A DNA stretch of 64,000 nt from an uncultured Eubacteriales bacterium (GTDB lineage: Bacteria; Bacillota; Clostridia; Oscillospirales; CAG-272). The position numbers were made by a program, and so were the translations under genes. The stretch lies in NCBI GenBank assembly GCA_934402395.1, contig CAKRTQ010000004.1:62001-126000 (forward strand), written 5' to 3'. Position 1 is the first letter of the stretch, and each line of letters starts with the position of its first letter. The notes under the pieces were generated by a model. The model worked only from the letters and a program-made list of their open reading frames with translations. It ran no database searches and was not told where the DNA came from. Positions 43,174 through 52,920 of this stretch are shown one piece after another.

Positions 43174-44241
43174 ATGATAGTTATAGTTGATTGCATGGGC
43201 GGCGACAATGCGCCGCGCGAGGTCGTACGCGGTGCATATCTTGCGTCGCTTGAATATAATGCGAGCTTTGTGCTTGTCGGCGACAGGGCTGCTATCGAAC
43301 AGGTCGCAGCCGATGACGGAATAGATCTTCGGCGCTTCGATATCGTAAATGCCGCATCGGTGATCGAAATGACCGACGATCCGGTATCGGTCGTCCGCGC
43401 CAAAAGCGATTCTTCGATGAGCACGGCACTGCGCCTTCTTGCCGATGGCAGGGGAGACGCCGTTGTGTCTACCGGAAACACCGGTGCGCTTTTTACCGGT
43501 GCCACGCTTATCGTCCGCAAGATAAAGGGCGTGCGGCGCGCCGCCATAGCCAGTATTCTTCCTATGACTCCGCCGGTGCTTTTGCTTGATTCGGGCGCGA
43601 ATGTTGTTGTTACGGACGAGTATATCGAGCAGTTTGCGGTGATGGGAAGTATTTATATGCAGAAAGTATACGGGCTTTCCACGCCGCGTGTAGGTCTGCT
43701 GAATAACGGCGCAGAGGAATGCAAGGGGACTGAGCTCCAGCTCAAAAGCTATCGCAGACTGAGCGAGTTGCCGAGTATCAACTTTGTAGGCAACGTGGAG
43801 GCTGACAAGGTGCCAAAAAACGCCTGCGATGTTCTTGTTACCGACGGATTTACCGGAAATGTGCTTTTGAAAAGCATCGAGGGCATGGGCAGACTCATGC
43901 TTTCGACAATGAAGGATATTTTTTATTCCGATGCCAGGGGGCGTCTGTCGGGTATGTTCATAAAGGGAAAGGTGGGCGATGTCAAAAAGCGTTTTGATGC
44001 GTCCGAACACGGCGGCGCGCCGCTGCTCGGCATATCCAAGCCTGTGATAAAGGCTCACGGCTCATCGAATGCCAATGCCGTGAAGAATGCGATCAGACAG
44101 GCGATAAATTATGCGAACACCGGCGTTATCGTGAATATCGCCAGGGAAATAAAGAGCTTCGGCGGCACCGATGCTCAGCCGGCTGCCGATGCTCCGGCAA
44201 ACACGGAAAGGAGTCATGAAAATGCAAAGGGAAACCGATGA
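43174..44241 (+). CDS. plsX: Phosphate acyltransferase PlsX
   Basis: PlsX converts acyl-ACP to acyl-phosphate for phosphatidic acid synthesis. The 355-residue protein starts VIVDCMGGDNAPREVVRG and contains the STGNTGALFTGATLIV and VTDGFTGNVLLKSIEG motifs. The C-terminal ~20 residues (Ala/Pro/Asn-rich) overlap the rnc start by 26 bp. The acpP gene that often lies between plsX and rnc is absent here. Confidence 0.94.
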   Translation: MIVIVDCMGGDNAPREVVRGAYLASLEYNASFVLVGDRAAIEQVAADDGIDLRRFDIVNAASVIEMTDDPVSVVRAKSDSSMSTALRLLADGRGDAVVSTGNTGALFTGATLIVRKIKGVRRAAIASILPMTPPVLLLDSGANVVVTDEYIEQFAVMGSIYMQKVYGLSTPRVGLLNNGAEECKGTELQLKSYRRLSELPSINFVGNVEADKVPKNACDVLVTDGFTGNVLLKSIEGMGRLMLSTMKDIFYSDARGRLSGMFIKGKVGDVKKRFDASEHGGAPLLGISKPVIKAHGSSNANAVKNAIRQAINYANTGVIVNIAREIKSFGGTDAQPAADAPANTERSHENAKGNR

Positions 44242-44986
44242 TGCGGTATTTCCGGGAAGAGATCTTCTCCCCGAGGATGTGGGACGGCTTGAGGAACGTA
44301 TAGGACACCGTTTTGCCGACCGCAGACTGCTGCTTGAGGCTCTTACACATTCATCGTTTTCAAACGAGCACAGGACCGTGAAGCTGCCCTGCAACGAGCG
44401 GCTTGAATTTCTCGGCGACTCGGTGCTTTCAGTCATAACGAGCGAGCATATATTTGTCCGCTTTCCGGAAAATCCCGAGGGCGAGCTTACGCGTATGCGC
44501 GCCGAGCTCGTATGCGAAAAGGCGCTTGCTGTATATGCTTCCGAAATAGATCTCGGACATTACCTGCTTCTCGGCAAAGGCGAGGAGCGCGGAGGCGGGC
44601 GCGAACGCAAGTCGATAGTTGCCGATGCGTTTGAGGCGCTTATCGCTGCGGTATATCTTGACGCGGGCGACGCCGACGGAGATGTCGACGGCAGAACAGC
44701 GGTGCGCAAATATCTTATCCCGTTGATCGATGACATGATGGGGGAGATACTCCGCCAGTGGCACGGCGCAGACTACAAAACTCTTCTGCAACAGCTCATA
44801 CAGCGTTCCGAGGGCGAAATACTTGAGTACGTAACGGTCGAAGCGACAGGTCCCGATCATGACAAGACATTCCGTGTCGAGGCACGGTTGAATTCCAACA
44901 TTATCGGAGCCGGCAGTGCGCACAGCAAGCGCGCGGCGGAGCAGGAAGCGGCGCGTCAGGCTCTTGTGCTTTTCGGCGAGCTTTGA
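44216..44986 (+). CDS. rnc: Ribonuclease III
   Basis: This double-strand-specific endoribonuclease processes rRNA and mRNA. The 256-residue protein has the signature NERLEFLGDSVLSVI in its N-terminal nuclease domain, the second acidic site DAFEALIAAVYLD, and a C-terminal dsRNA-binding domain (DYKTLLQQLIQ...GAGSAHSKRAAEQEAA). AAAGGAG inside plsX points to the ATG at 44216. A terminator follows within 30 bp. Confidence 0.95.
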   Translation: MKMQRETDDAVFPGRDLLPEDVGRLEERIGHRFADRRLLLEALTHSSFSNEHRTVKLPCNERLEFLGDSVLSVITSEHIFVRFPENPEGELTRMRAELVCEKALAVYASEIDLGHYLLLGKGEERGGGRERKSIVADAFEALIAAVYLDAGDADGDVDGRTAVRKYLIPLIDDMMGEILRQWHGADYKTLLQQLIQRSEGEILEYVTVEATGPDHDKTFRVEARLNSNIIGAGSAHSKRAAEQEAARQALVLFGEL

Positions 44987-45007
44987 TTTTTTCTTGTCCT
45001 GAGGCAA

Positions 45008-45057
45008 CCGGCAGGGCGCTGCGGGTACGGCAGCCGTCCTGCCGGAATTCTTTTTTG
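45008..45057 (+). terminator. Terminator after rnc
   Basis: CCGGCAGG (45008-45015) pairs with CCTGCCGG (45038-45045), enclosing an inner GCTGC/GCAGC stem, then AATTCTTTTTT. The T-run abuts the ribosome-binding site of the next gene. Confidence 0.8.
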
Positions 45058-45068
45058 AGAGGTATTCG

Positions 45069-45671
45069 ATGAGCAACGTATATTATGTGCTTCCGCTCGG
45101 GCGCATGGAGGCGAATTGCTATATTGTCGACTGCGGCGGCGGAACGGCTGCCGTGATAGATCCGGGTGATGAGCCCGAGAAGATCGAAAATGAAGTTGAC
45201 CGCATCGGGCTTACCGTAGGAGCGGTGCTTATCACACACGGTCATTTTGACCATGTAGGTGCAGCGCGCGCGATAAACGAAAGGTACGGCTGCCCGGTCC
45301 TTCGTGCGGATGGGGATGACGGATTGCCGCCGAGTCTTGCGGGAGACGGCTTTTGTACCGGAAGATATGGAGACGGTGACACCGTGAAGGTAGGCGAAAG
45401 CGTTTTCCGGGTGATATCCACACCGGGACACAGCCGCGGATCGGTCTGCCTTGAATGCGGCGACCTGCTTTTTACCGGCGATACGCTTTTTCGCGGCGCA
45501 TGCGGGCGTGTCGATTTTCCGGGCGGCAGTATTAAAGAAATGCGCCTGAGCCTTGCCCGACTTGCGGCGTTGGCCGGGGACCGCACGGTCCTTCCGGGGC
45601 ACGGGGATGCGACGACGCTTGACTGCGAACGGAAAAGCAACCCATACATGATAAAGGCGGCGCAGAGATGA
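45069..45671 (+). CDS. Metallo-beta-lactamase fold hydrolase (glyoxalase II-like)
   Basis: A 200-residue MBL-fold protein with the zinc motif THGHFDHVGAA, a third His in STPGHSRGSV and an Asp in LFTGDTLFRGACGRVDFPGG, the pattern of small GloB-like hydrolases. Likely a thioesterase; the substrate is unknown. GAGAGGT precedes the ATG. Its stop overlaps the next start (ATGA), coupling it to the radical SAM gene. Confidence 0.86.
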   Translation: MSNVYYVLPLGRMEANCYIVDCGGGTAAVIDPGDEPEKIENEVDRIGLTVGAVLITHGHFDHVGAARAINERYGCPVLRADGDDGLPPSLAGDGFCTGRYGDGDTVKVGESVFRVISTPGHSRGSVCLECGDLLFTGDTLFRGACGRVDFPGGSIKEMRLSLARLAALAGDRTVLPGHGDATTLDCERKSNPYMIKAAQR

Positions 45672-46708
45672 GACATATAAATATACCCGTGTTCATTCCT
45701 CATCTCGGGTGCCCGAACAACTGCGTTTTCTGCAATCAGCGCACGATCTCGGGAACCATGGAATTCCGCGAGGAGGATGTGCGCGGCATTATCGATACCG
45801 CGCTTGCCACGGTGCCGGCTGACAGCGATGTCGAGATCGCCTTTTTCGGCGGCTCATTTACCGGTATCGACCGGGCTCTGATGGTACGCCTGCTTGAGCT
45901 TGCGGACGGATATATCGCCAACGGCAGTGTGCGTACGCTGCGCTGCTCCACACGCCCGGACTATATAAACGATGAGATACTTGAGATTCTTTCGGCTCAC
46001 CGCATGACAACGGTCGAGCTTGGCATTCAGAGCACCGACGACAGAGTTCTTGCGGCGAGCCGGCGCGGACACACGGCTGATATTTCACGCCGTGCCTGCC
46101 GTGCGGTCAAGGCTGCGGGCATGAAGCTCGTGGGGCAGATGATGGTCGGGCTCCCGGGAGCCGATGAGCAAAGCGAGATACGCACGGCGCGGGATATATG
46201 TGAAATGGGCGCGGATGCCGCGCGGGTCTACCCGACGGTGGTCTTTCGCGGTACCGAGCTTGAAAAAATGACGGAGAACGGCGGCTATCTGCCGCTCGGT
46301 TATGCCGAGGCTGCGGAGCGCACGGCGTCGGTGCTCGATATTTTCGACCGCGCGGGCATTCCCGTAATACGCGTGGGGCTTTGTGCCGGAGAGGGGCTGT
46401 CATCGCCCGAGACCGTTGCGGGCGGAGCGAATCACCCTGCAATGGGCGAGCTGTCAATGGGCGAGCTCTTTTACCGCCGCATTTCGGAAGCGATGGATGC
46501 CGCACTATCGGAACACGGGAGCGATGTCAAGGGCAAAACAGCGGTGATCTGTGTCCGCAGAGGCGGCACATCGCCCGCCATCGGACAAAAAAGATGCAAT
46601 ATTTCCCGCCTTGAGGAAAAATATTGTCGTCCGGACAGTATAAATCGCATATTGGTGCTTGAAAGTTGCGATCTTTTAGGATATAATATAAGAATAAATA
46701 TTATTTGA
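45668..46708 (+). CDS. Radical SAM protein, Elp3-like
   Basis: A 346-residue radical SAM enzyme with cluster ligands C15, C19 and C22 (CPNNCVFCNQ, a CX3CX2C spacing as in Elp3/TIGR-type clostridial proteins), then FFGGSFTG, ELGIQSTDDRVLAASRRGHT and a C-terminal half resembling the Elp3 radical SAM segment. No HAT acetyltransferase domain is present. It is regularly found upstream of rnc/smc in Clostridia; function unknown. The smc promoter lies within its last codons. Confidence 0.8.
   Translation: MRHINIPVFIPHLGCPNNCVFCNQRTISGTMEFREEDVRGIIDTALATVPADSDVEIAFFGGSFTGIDRALMVRLLELADGYIANGSVRTLRCSTRPDYINDEILEILSAHRMTTVELGIQSTDDRVLAASRRGHTADISRRACRAVKAAGMKLVGQMMVGLPGADEQSEIRTARDICEMGADAARVYPTVVFRGTELEKMTENGGYLPLGYAEAAERTASVLDIFDRAGIPVIRVGLCAGEGLSSPETVAGGANHPAMGELSMGELFYRRISEAMDAALSEHGSDVKGKTAVICVRRGGTSPAIGQKRCNISRLEEKYCRPDSINRILVLESCDLLGYNIRINII
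46659..46687 (+). promoter_or_regulatory. Sigma-A promoter of smc operon, inside upstream gene
   Basis: TTGAAA (46659-46664), a 17-bp spacer and TATAAT (46682-46687) lie within the last ~16 codons of the radical SAM gene, 68 bp before the smc start. Confidence 0.75.
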
Positions 46709-46754
46709 TTCAAAAACCGTCACGAGGACGGAAAAACAACAACGGAGGCGTCTT

Positions 46755-49700
46755 TTGTACCTTAAGCAGCTTGAGCTTCAGGGCTTCAAATCCTTCCCCG
46801 ACCGCACAAAACTGACCTTCGGTCACGGTGCTACCGTCATTGTGGGACCGAACGGAAGCGGAAAATCGAACATCGCCGATGCAATGCGATGGGTCCTGGG
46901 CGAAATATCGTCCAAGAGCCTGCGCGGCACCAAGATGGAGGATATCATATTCGGCGGCGCGGACAGCCGCAAACCGATGGGATATGCCGAGGTTTCGGTA
47001 ACCTTCGACAATACCGGCACTCAGGGAAGAATAGATTGTCCGTACGACGAAATAACCGTCACACGCCGTTACTACCGTAACGGGGACAGCGAATATTTTA
47101 TAAACCGCAAGGAAGTACGTCTGCGCGATGTGTATGAGATGTTTCTCAACACGGGCGTGGGGCGTGACGGATACTCAATAATCGGTCAGGGGCGCATTGC
47201 CGACATAGTGTCGCGCAAAAGCGATGAAAGACGCGGTATTTTTGAGGATGCCGCAGGTATTGCCAAATACCGCCACAAGAAGAACGAGGCGGAACGCCGT
47301 CTTGCCTCAACGCGGGACAACATGGAGCGCGCGCAGGACATCCTTGATGAAATAGGCGCACGTCTCGGTCCGTTGGAACGCGAATGCGTGAAGGCGAAGA
47401 GATACATCGAATACACCGAAATAAAAAAGAAAGCGGATGTTCAGCTCTGGCTCTTCGATACCGAAAGCCTGAGGAGCGAAATATCAAAAAGCGAGGACGA
47501 GCTGAGGCTTGCCGCGCACGAGCTTGACAATGCGACGGAAACACTGTCAACGCTTGAAAATCAGAACGAGCGGCTCGGAGAACTTTCGCGTTCGAGCAAG
47601 GCGGAATCCGAAAAGCTTTTGCTTTCAATAAAGGAATGCACACGCGCAAATTTTGCGCTTGAAAGCGAGATCAAGGTAACGGAGAGCAACCTTTCTCATG
47701 CCGAGGGAGCGCTTTCCGATGCACGCGCGGCGGAAAAGAACTGCCGCGAGCTGGCTCTTTCCGAAAAAAAGACCGCCGAGCAGTACCGTGAGGCGGCGGT
47801 CGGTTATGCCGGGAAGCTGAACGCAACGGCAGCCGAAGAAAAGAAGGCGCGCGATGCGGCAGGCGAGGCGGAGCGCAAGGCGTCGGCTCTTGACGATGCG
47901 ATAGCAGCGGCTTTTGACGAGATCATGAGAGCACAGTCCGAAGATGCCGACGCGGCGGCGCGGCTTGATGTCATCGGGCGTTCCAAAAACGAGGGCGCGG
48001 GCAGAAAAGATGCGGCTGCAAAGGAAATAGCGGAATACGAACGCCGCGCGGCAGCGATATCTGCCGAATGCGCCGGGACCGAACGGACAATAGCGGGCTA
48101 CGATGCCGAAAGCGCGAAGCTTGCGGCAGGCGAAGACGCCATTGTGCGCAGTCTGACAGCTGAAAAGGAACGCGCCGAAAGAGGAGCGGCTATCCTTTCA
48201 GGTCTTCGCACCGAGTGCGACACTCTCGCACGTCAGACCGAAACGCTGAGACGCATGGAAGAGCATTTTGAAGGCTACAACAACAGCGTGCGTCATGTAA
48301 TGCAGTGCTGTGCCGACGGCAGACTTTCGGCTGCCGGCGGATGCGGCAGAATATACGGTCCCGTTTCAAAGCTGATCGAGGTCGGCGGCGAATATGTGAC
48401 CGCTGTTGAGACCGCTCTCGGCGCGGCGATACAGAACATCGTGGTCGATGACGAGGAGACCGTAAAGGCGGCGATCGAATGCCTGAAGCGCGACCGTGCC
48501 GGACGCGCGACCTTCTGTCCCGTATCGGCGGTCAGAGGCTACGGCGGAGCGGTCACGCGCGAAATGGCGGAGGCTGCCGGATATCGCGGTTATGTCGGCG
48601 TGGCATCGGAGCTTGTTAAGTATGACCCTAAATTTTCCGATGTCATATCATCGCTTCTCGGCAGAACGGTCGTGTTCGATACACTTGACAACGCCATAGC
48701 AATGAGCCGTGCGCTCAGATATACCGTCCGCGCCGTTACGCTTGACGGTCAGCAGATAAACCGCGGCGGTACATTTACGGGCGGCTCGGTGAGGACCGGA
48801 AGCGGCATACTCACACGTGCCGATGAAATAAAAAAACTTACCGCAGAGCTTGCGGACAAGCAGTCGAAGGCTGCAAAGGCATCCGAAACGCTTGCTGCCG
48901 TGAATGCGGAAATAAAGCGTCTTGAAGGCGAACTCGCTTCAAACGGTGATGCGCAGAAGCTGATAGGCACTCTGCGCGCCGCAGAAGCTGCAAAGCTTGA
49001 AAAACAAAAAGCGGGGCTTGATGCCGACCGCACTCTTATCGAGAGACTGCATTCCGACCTTTCCGGTATAGAGGGCGAGGCTGAGCGTTTTGATGAAGAG
49101 ATCGCGGCTCTTGAGGCTGAGCGGCGCGCGCTGGCATCGAAGATCAGCGAGCTGACGGCTTACCGTTCAGACCGCGAGGCGGAGCGCGGAGCGCTTCTTT
49201 GCGACCGCGACGACCGTATCCGCGAGGCGAATGAGCTTACGGTACGTCTTTCCGAAACAAGGAAGGATATTGAGACTGCCAACGCGATGGCGGAGCTTTC
49301 AGAGGAAAAGATCCGTACGCTTACGGCAGATGCCGATGCAAAGGCCGAAGCGGCAAAAGCGGCACAGGAAGAAATAAGATCCCTTACCGGGCAAAAAGCC
49401 GAGGCTGCTTTACGGCTTGCAGACGGTGAACGCGAGCTTGACAGGCTGAACCGCGAACGGGCAAGTGCCGAAGATTCCGGATTTGAATTTGAACGCAAAA
49501 TAAACGAGTTGCGCCGCCTGATACGCGACAAGCAGGAGTTCAAGGAGAGTGCGGCTGCAAACAAGCTGCGCTGCGAGACGAGACTGGAGCATCAGAGAGC
49601 CGACATGGAGACGCTTTCGACGCGGCTTTGGGAGGATCATGAGCTTACACGCTCCGAAGCGCTTGAGCTCGGCTATCCCGCAATAACCGCCGAAGAACGC

Positions 49701-50387
49701 CCGGCAGTCGCCGCAACACAGACCGAATACCGCAATAAGATACGGAATATCGGTTCGGTGAACACGGGTGCGCTTGAGGAATACAACGAGGTGCGCACGA
49801 GATACGATGATCTCAGTGCGCAGATGGCTGATCTGACAAAAGCAAAAAACGAGCTTGAGGGCATAATCTCAAAGCTTGAAGTTGAAATGAAGCGTGCGTT
49901 TTCCGAGTCGTTTGACAAAATAAACGAAAATTTCGGAAAGACGTTTGCCGAGCTATTCGGCGGCGGTTCCGCACAGCTTTCACTTACCGATCCCGACAAC
50001 GTGCTTGAAAGCGGAATAGAGATCAAAGCGGCGCCTCCCGGCAAGATAATCAAATCGCTCATGCAGCTTTCTGGCGGCGAGCAGGCTTTTGTTGCCATAG
50101 CGCTTTTCTTTGCGATACTTCAGGTAAACCCCACGCCGTTCTGCATTCTTGACGAGATCGAAGCGGCGCTTGACGAGGTGAACGTTGAACGTCTTGCCGA
50201 ATACATAAAACGGTATTCGGACGGCACACAGTTCATAATGATAACACACCGCCGCGGCACAATGAATGCGGCAGACCGCATATACGGCATAACGATGCCG
50301 GAGCACGGTATTTCCAATGTATTTGAGCTTGATGTTGCCGAGATAACCAAACAGAAAGGAAGTAAATGGGATGGGCTTTTTGAGTAA
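46755..50387 (+). CDS. smc: Chromosome segregation protein SMC
   Basis: This SMC ATPase compacts and segregates the chromosome with ScpA/B. The 1210 residues show the N-terminal head with Walker A GPNGSGKSN (31-39) and the FEDAAGIAKYR segment. Two long Ala/Glu/Lys-rich coiled coils (~170-500 and ~680-1020) flank a hinge at ~520-660 (GPVSKLIEV...GGTFTGGS). The C-terminal head has signature LSGGEQAFVAIALFFAI and Walker B FCILDEIEAALDE. The start is TTG at 46755 with GGAGG 6 bp upstream, matching the usual SMC N-terminus MYLKQLELQGFKSF. ftsY overlaps its end by 17 bp. Confidence 0.96.
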   Translation: MYLKQLELQGFKSFPDRTKLTFGHGATVIVGPNGSGKSNIADAMRWVLGEISSKSLRGTKMEDIIFGGADSRKPMGYAEVSVTFDNTGTQGRIDCPYDEITVTRRYYRNGDSEYFINRKEVRLRDVYEMFLNTGVGRDGYSIIGQGRIADIVSRKSDERRGIFEDAAGIAKYRHKKNEAERRLASTRDNMERAQDILDEIGARLGPLERECVKAKRYIEYTEIKKKADVQLWLFDTESLRSEISKSEDELRLAAHELDNATETLSTLENQNERLGELSRSSKAESEKLLLSIKECTRANFALESEIKVTESNLSHAEGALSDARAAEKNCRELALSEKKTAEQYREAAVGYAGKLNATAAEEKKARDAAGEAERKASALDDAIAAAFDEIMRAQSEDADAAARLDVIGRSKNEGAGRKDAAAKEIAEYERRAAAISAECAGTERTIAGYDAESAKLAAGEDAIVRSLTAEKERAERGAAILSGLRTECDTLARQTETLRRMEEHFEGYNNSVRHVMQCCADGRLSAAGGCGRIYGPVSKLIEVGGEYVTAVETALGAAIQNIVVDDEETVKAAIECLKRDRAGRATFCPVSAVRGYGGAVTREMAEAAGYRGYVGVASELVKYDPKFSDVISSLLGRTVVFDTLDNAIAMSRALRYTVRAVTLDGQQINRGGTFTGGSVRTGSGILTRADEIKKLTAELADKQSKAAKASETLAAVNAEIKRLEGELASNGDAQKLIGTLRAAEAAKLEKQKAGLDADRTLIERLHSDLSGIEGEAERFDEEIAALEAERRALASKISELTAYRSDREAERGALLCDRDDRIREANELTVRLSETRKDIETANAMAELSEEKIRTLTADADAKAEAAKAAQEEIRSLTGQKAEAALRLADGERELDRLNRERASAEDSGFEFERKINELRRLIRDKQEFKESAAANKLRCETRLEHQRADMETLSTRLWEDHELTRSEALELGYPAITAEERPAVAATQTEYRNKIRNIGSVNTGALEEYNEVRTRYDDLSAQMADLTKAKNELEGIISKLEVEMKRAFSESFDKINENFGKTFAELFGGGSAQLSLTDPDNVLESGIEIKAAPPGKIIKSLMQLSGGEQAFVAIALFFAILQVNPTPFCILDEIEAALDEVNVERLAEYIKRYSDGTQFIMITHRRGTMNAADRIYGITMPEHGISNVFELDVAEITKQKGSKWDGLFE

Positions 50388-51285
50388 ACTGCGTGAGGGG
50401 CTCGGTAAGACCCGCGACGCACTTATGGGTGGCATTGAGTCGGTGATGCGCTCATTCGTAAAGATAGACGAGGATTTCCTTGATGAACTTGAGGAGATAC
50501 TCATCACATCCGACGTCGGCGTAGGCGCCAGCGAGGAGATAATCGACGAGCTTCGCGAGCGCATACGCGACAACAGGATAAAAACACGCGAGGACACGAT
50601 GGCTGCCCTGCGCGAGATAATATCGGGAATGATAGGGGAGAGCGAACCGCTTCACCTTGATACCGTTCCGTCTGTGATACTTGTTATCGGCGTAAACGGC
50701 GCGGGAAAGACCACATCTGTCGGTAAAATATCCGCGCGCCTTAAAGCCGAGGGCAAAAAGGTCGTGGTTGCCGCCGCCGATACATTCCGCGCCGCTGCGA
50801 TAGATCAGCTCTCGGTCTGGTGCGACCGCGCGGGCGTTACGCTTGTAAAGCAAAGCGAGGGATCCGATCCCGCCGCAGTGGTCTACGATGCCGCAAATTA
50901 TGCCCGCACAAAGGGCGCGGATGTGCTTATAGTCGATACTGCGGGCAGATTGCATAACAAAAAGAACCTTATGAACGAGCTGGCAAAGATAAACCGCGTC
51001 ATCGACCGCGAGCTGCCAGGCGCATCGCGCGAGAATCTGCTCGTGCTTGACGCAACGACGGGTCAGAACGCCATCATTCAGGCAAAGGAATTCGGCGAGG
51101 CGGCAAACATCACGGGACTTGTGCTCAACAAGCTTGACGGTACTGCAAAGGGCGGCATCGTGCTGTCCATACGCCGCGAGCTGGGGCTGCCGGTCAAGTT
51201 CATCGGCGTCGGCGAAAAGATCGACGATATGCAGCCGTTTGACGCGCAGGAGTTCATCGATGCGCTTTTTCCGGAAAACGTCTGA
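50371..51285 (+). CDS. ftsY: Signal recognition particle receptor FtsY
   Basis: This SRP-type GTPase docks ribosome-nascent chain complexes at the membrane. The 304-residue protein has a short N-terminal part (GFLSKLREGLGKTRDALM), the NG domain with GVNGAGKTTSVGKIS, AADTFRAAAIDQL, DTAGRLHN and the base-specific TKLD-type motif LNKLDGTAKGG. The long acidic A domain of E. coli is absent, as in most Gram-positives. AGAAAGGAAG precedes the ATG inside smc. Confidence 0.96.
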   Translation: MGFLSKLREGLGKTRDALMGGIESVMRSFVKIDEDFLDELEEILITSDVGVGASEEIIDELRERIRDNRIKTREDTMAALREIISGMIGESEPLHLDTVPSVILVIGVNGAGKTTSVGKISARLKAEGKKVVVAAADTFRAAAIDQLSVWCDRAGVTLVKQSEGSDPAAVVYDAANYARTKGADVLIVDTAGRLHNKKNLMNELAKINRVIDRELPGASRENLLVLDATTGQNAIIQAKEFGEAANITGLVLNKLDGTAKGGIVLSIRRELGLPVKFIGVGEKIDDMQPFDAQEFIDALFPENV

Positions 51286-51300
51286 CAGGGAGTAACGGTA

Positions 51301-51948
51301 ATGAAGCTTAAAATACTGATCGCCACACGCAACCGCGGCAAGCTCGCGGAGCTTGAAAGACTTTTGTCGGTCTATATCGACGGCGCGGAGATCGAGCTTC
51401 TCACGCTTGACGATGTGGGATTTACCGGCGAGATCGTTGAAAACGGCGAGACATTTGCCGAAAACGCAATGATCAAGGCAAAGGCTGCTGCGGATTTTTC
51501 GGGGCTTATTTCGGTCGGCGACGATTCCGGGCTCTGCGTCTACGCGCTTGACGGCGAGCCGGGAGTGCATTCGGCGCGTTATGCCGGCGAGGGTCACGAT
51601 GATGCTGCGAACAACCGCAAGCTGCTTGAAAAGCTGAGGGGCGTGTCTTACCGCGAGGCAGCGTTCGTCTGCGATATGGCGTGCGTGTTTCCCGAGGGAT
51701 GCGGCCTTGAGGGAGAGCCCATCGAGGTCGAGGGCAGATGCGAGGGTGAAATACTCTGCCACCCGCGCGGTGAGGGCGGTTTCGGGTACGATCCGCTTTT
51801 CTGGTACGATGAATACGGAGAGACATTTGCCGAGCTTTCGCGTGACGATAAAAACGCCATCAGTCATCGCGGCGTGGCGGCGGCAAAGCTGTGCCGCGAG
51901 ATATCCGAGCGCATTCAGGCTGCCGTGAGCACCGAAAACAACGAATAA
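51301..51948 (+). CDS. rdgB: XTP/dITP diphosphatase
   Basis: This house-cleaning enzyme hydrolyses ITP, dITP and XTP. The 215-residue HAM1-family protein has IATRNRGKLAELE, ENAMIKAKAAA, GDDSGLCVYALDG.PGVHSARYAG-type sequence and the C-terminal GEGGFGYDPLFW and ISHRGVA motifs. The gene starts 15 bp after ftsY. Confidence 0.94.
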   Translation: MKLKILIATRNRGKLAELERLLSVYIDGAEIELLTLDDVGFTGEIVENGETFAENAMIKAKAAADFSGLISVGDDSGLCVYALDGEPGVHSARYAGEGHDDAANNRKLLEKLRGVSYREAAFVCDMACVFPEGCGLEGEPIEVEGRCEGEILCHPRGEGGFGYDPLFWYDEYGETFAELSRDDKNAISHRGVAAAKLCREISERIQAAVSTENNE

Positions 51949-51962
51949 GCAGGAAGTCAAAA

Positions 51963-52253
51963 ATGGAAATAACATCAAAACAGAGAGCGCACCTGCGCTC
52001 GCTTGCTGCCGACATCCCCACTATCATGCAGATAGGCAAGGACGGCATAAGCGATAATCTTATAAAAACAGTCGGCGACGCACTTGAGGCGCGTGAGCTT
52101 ATCAAGCTTTCGGTGCTTGACAACTGCGAGGAAACGCCGCGTTCTGCCGCCGAGGCACTGGCGGAGGCTACGGGAGCCGTTGTTGTGTCCACGATAGGGC
52201 GCAAGCTGATACTCTACCGTGAATCCGCAACGCGCAAAACCATCGAATTATGA
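51963..52253 (+). CDS. yhbY: YhbY-type CRM-domain RNA-binding protein
   Basis: A 96-residue CRM domain (SKQRAHLRSLAADIPTIMQIGKDG...RKLILYRES) that associates with pre-50S particles in characterised bacteria. The GxxG-like loop is IGKDG. GCAGGAAG precedes the ATG at 51963; an earlier in-frame ATG lies inside rdgB. The stop overlaps the nadD ATG (ATGA). Confidence 0.92.
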   Translation: MEITSKQRAHLRSLAADIPTIMQIGKDGISDNLIKTVGDALEARELIKLSVLDNCEETPRSAAEALAEATGAVVVSTIGRKLILYRESATRKTIEL

Positions 52254-52909
52254 GTGAGGGTATGACCGTTGCCAATCCCTTCGGGATGAGGCGTATCGGC
52301 ATTTACGGCGGCACATTTGCTCCGCCGCACAACGGACACGTAGCTGCCGCGCGCGCTTTTATTTCACAGATGCGGCTTGATTACCTTTATGTCATTCCGG
52401 CATTTCTACCGCCGCATAAAAGGCTTGATTTTGCCGATGATCCCACAGACAGGCTGCGTATGTGCGAGCTTGCCTTTGGCGATGTTGAGGGCGTTATAGT
52501 GAGCGATACCGAACAAAGGCGCGGCGGAAAAAGCTATACCGTTGATACGCTGCGCGAGCTTTCGGCTCCGGACACGAGGCTTTTTCTGCTTTGCGGGACC
52601 GATATGATGCTGACGCTTGATACATGGCATGAGGCAGAAGAGCTGTTCAGGCTGTGTTACCCTATCTACATCCGGCGCGAGAGCGATGAGACGCTTGATT
52701 GGCGGATAGTTGCCAAGGTCAAAGAATACAAGGAAAAATACAATGCTGTCGTGCGGCGCGTTGTAACGCCGCCGGTGGAGATATCCTCTACCGAGGTCCG
52801 CCGTGCGGCGGCTGAGGGAAAAAGCCTTGCAGGAATGGTCCCGCCTGCCGTTGAAGCGTATATACGCGAGCACGGACTTTACGGCGCGCCTCCCCGTGCA
52901 ATAAAATAG
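52250..52909 (+). CDS. nadD: Nicotinate-nucleotide adenylyltransferase
   Basis: This enzyme adenylates NaMN to NaAD in NAD synthesis. The 219-residue protein has the nucleotidyltransferase motif GIYGGTFAPPHNGH, PAFLPPHK and the C-terminal ISSTEVRRAAAEG. The start is uncertain: ATG at 52250 overlaps the yhbY stop, while ATGs at 52262 and 52286 would give shorter N-termini nearer the family start. Confidence 0.94.
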   Translation: MSEGMTVANPFGMRRIGIYGGTFAPPHNGHVAAARAFISQMRLDYLYVIPAFLPPHKRLDFADDPTDRLRMCELAFGDVEGVIVSDTEQRRGGKSYTVDTLRELSAPDTRLFLLCGTDMMLTLDTWHEAEELFRLCYPIYIRRESDETLDWRIVAKVKEYKEKYNAVVRRVVTPPVEISSTEVRRAAAEGKSLAGMVPPAVEAYIREHGLYGAPPRAIK

Positions 52910-52920
52910 GGGGTGATAAA

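Noticed and set aside
50452..51978. 508-codon minus-strand frame opposite ftsY and rdgB
   Set aside because: Long, but exactly antisense to two conserved genes; explained by codon bias.
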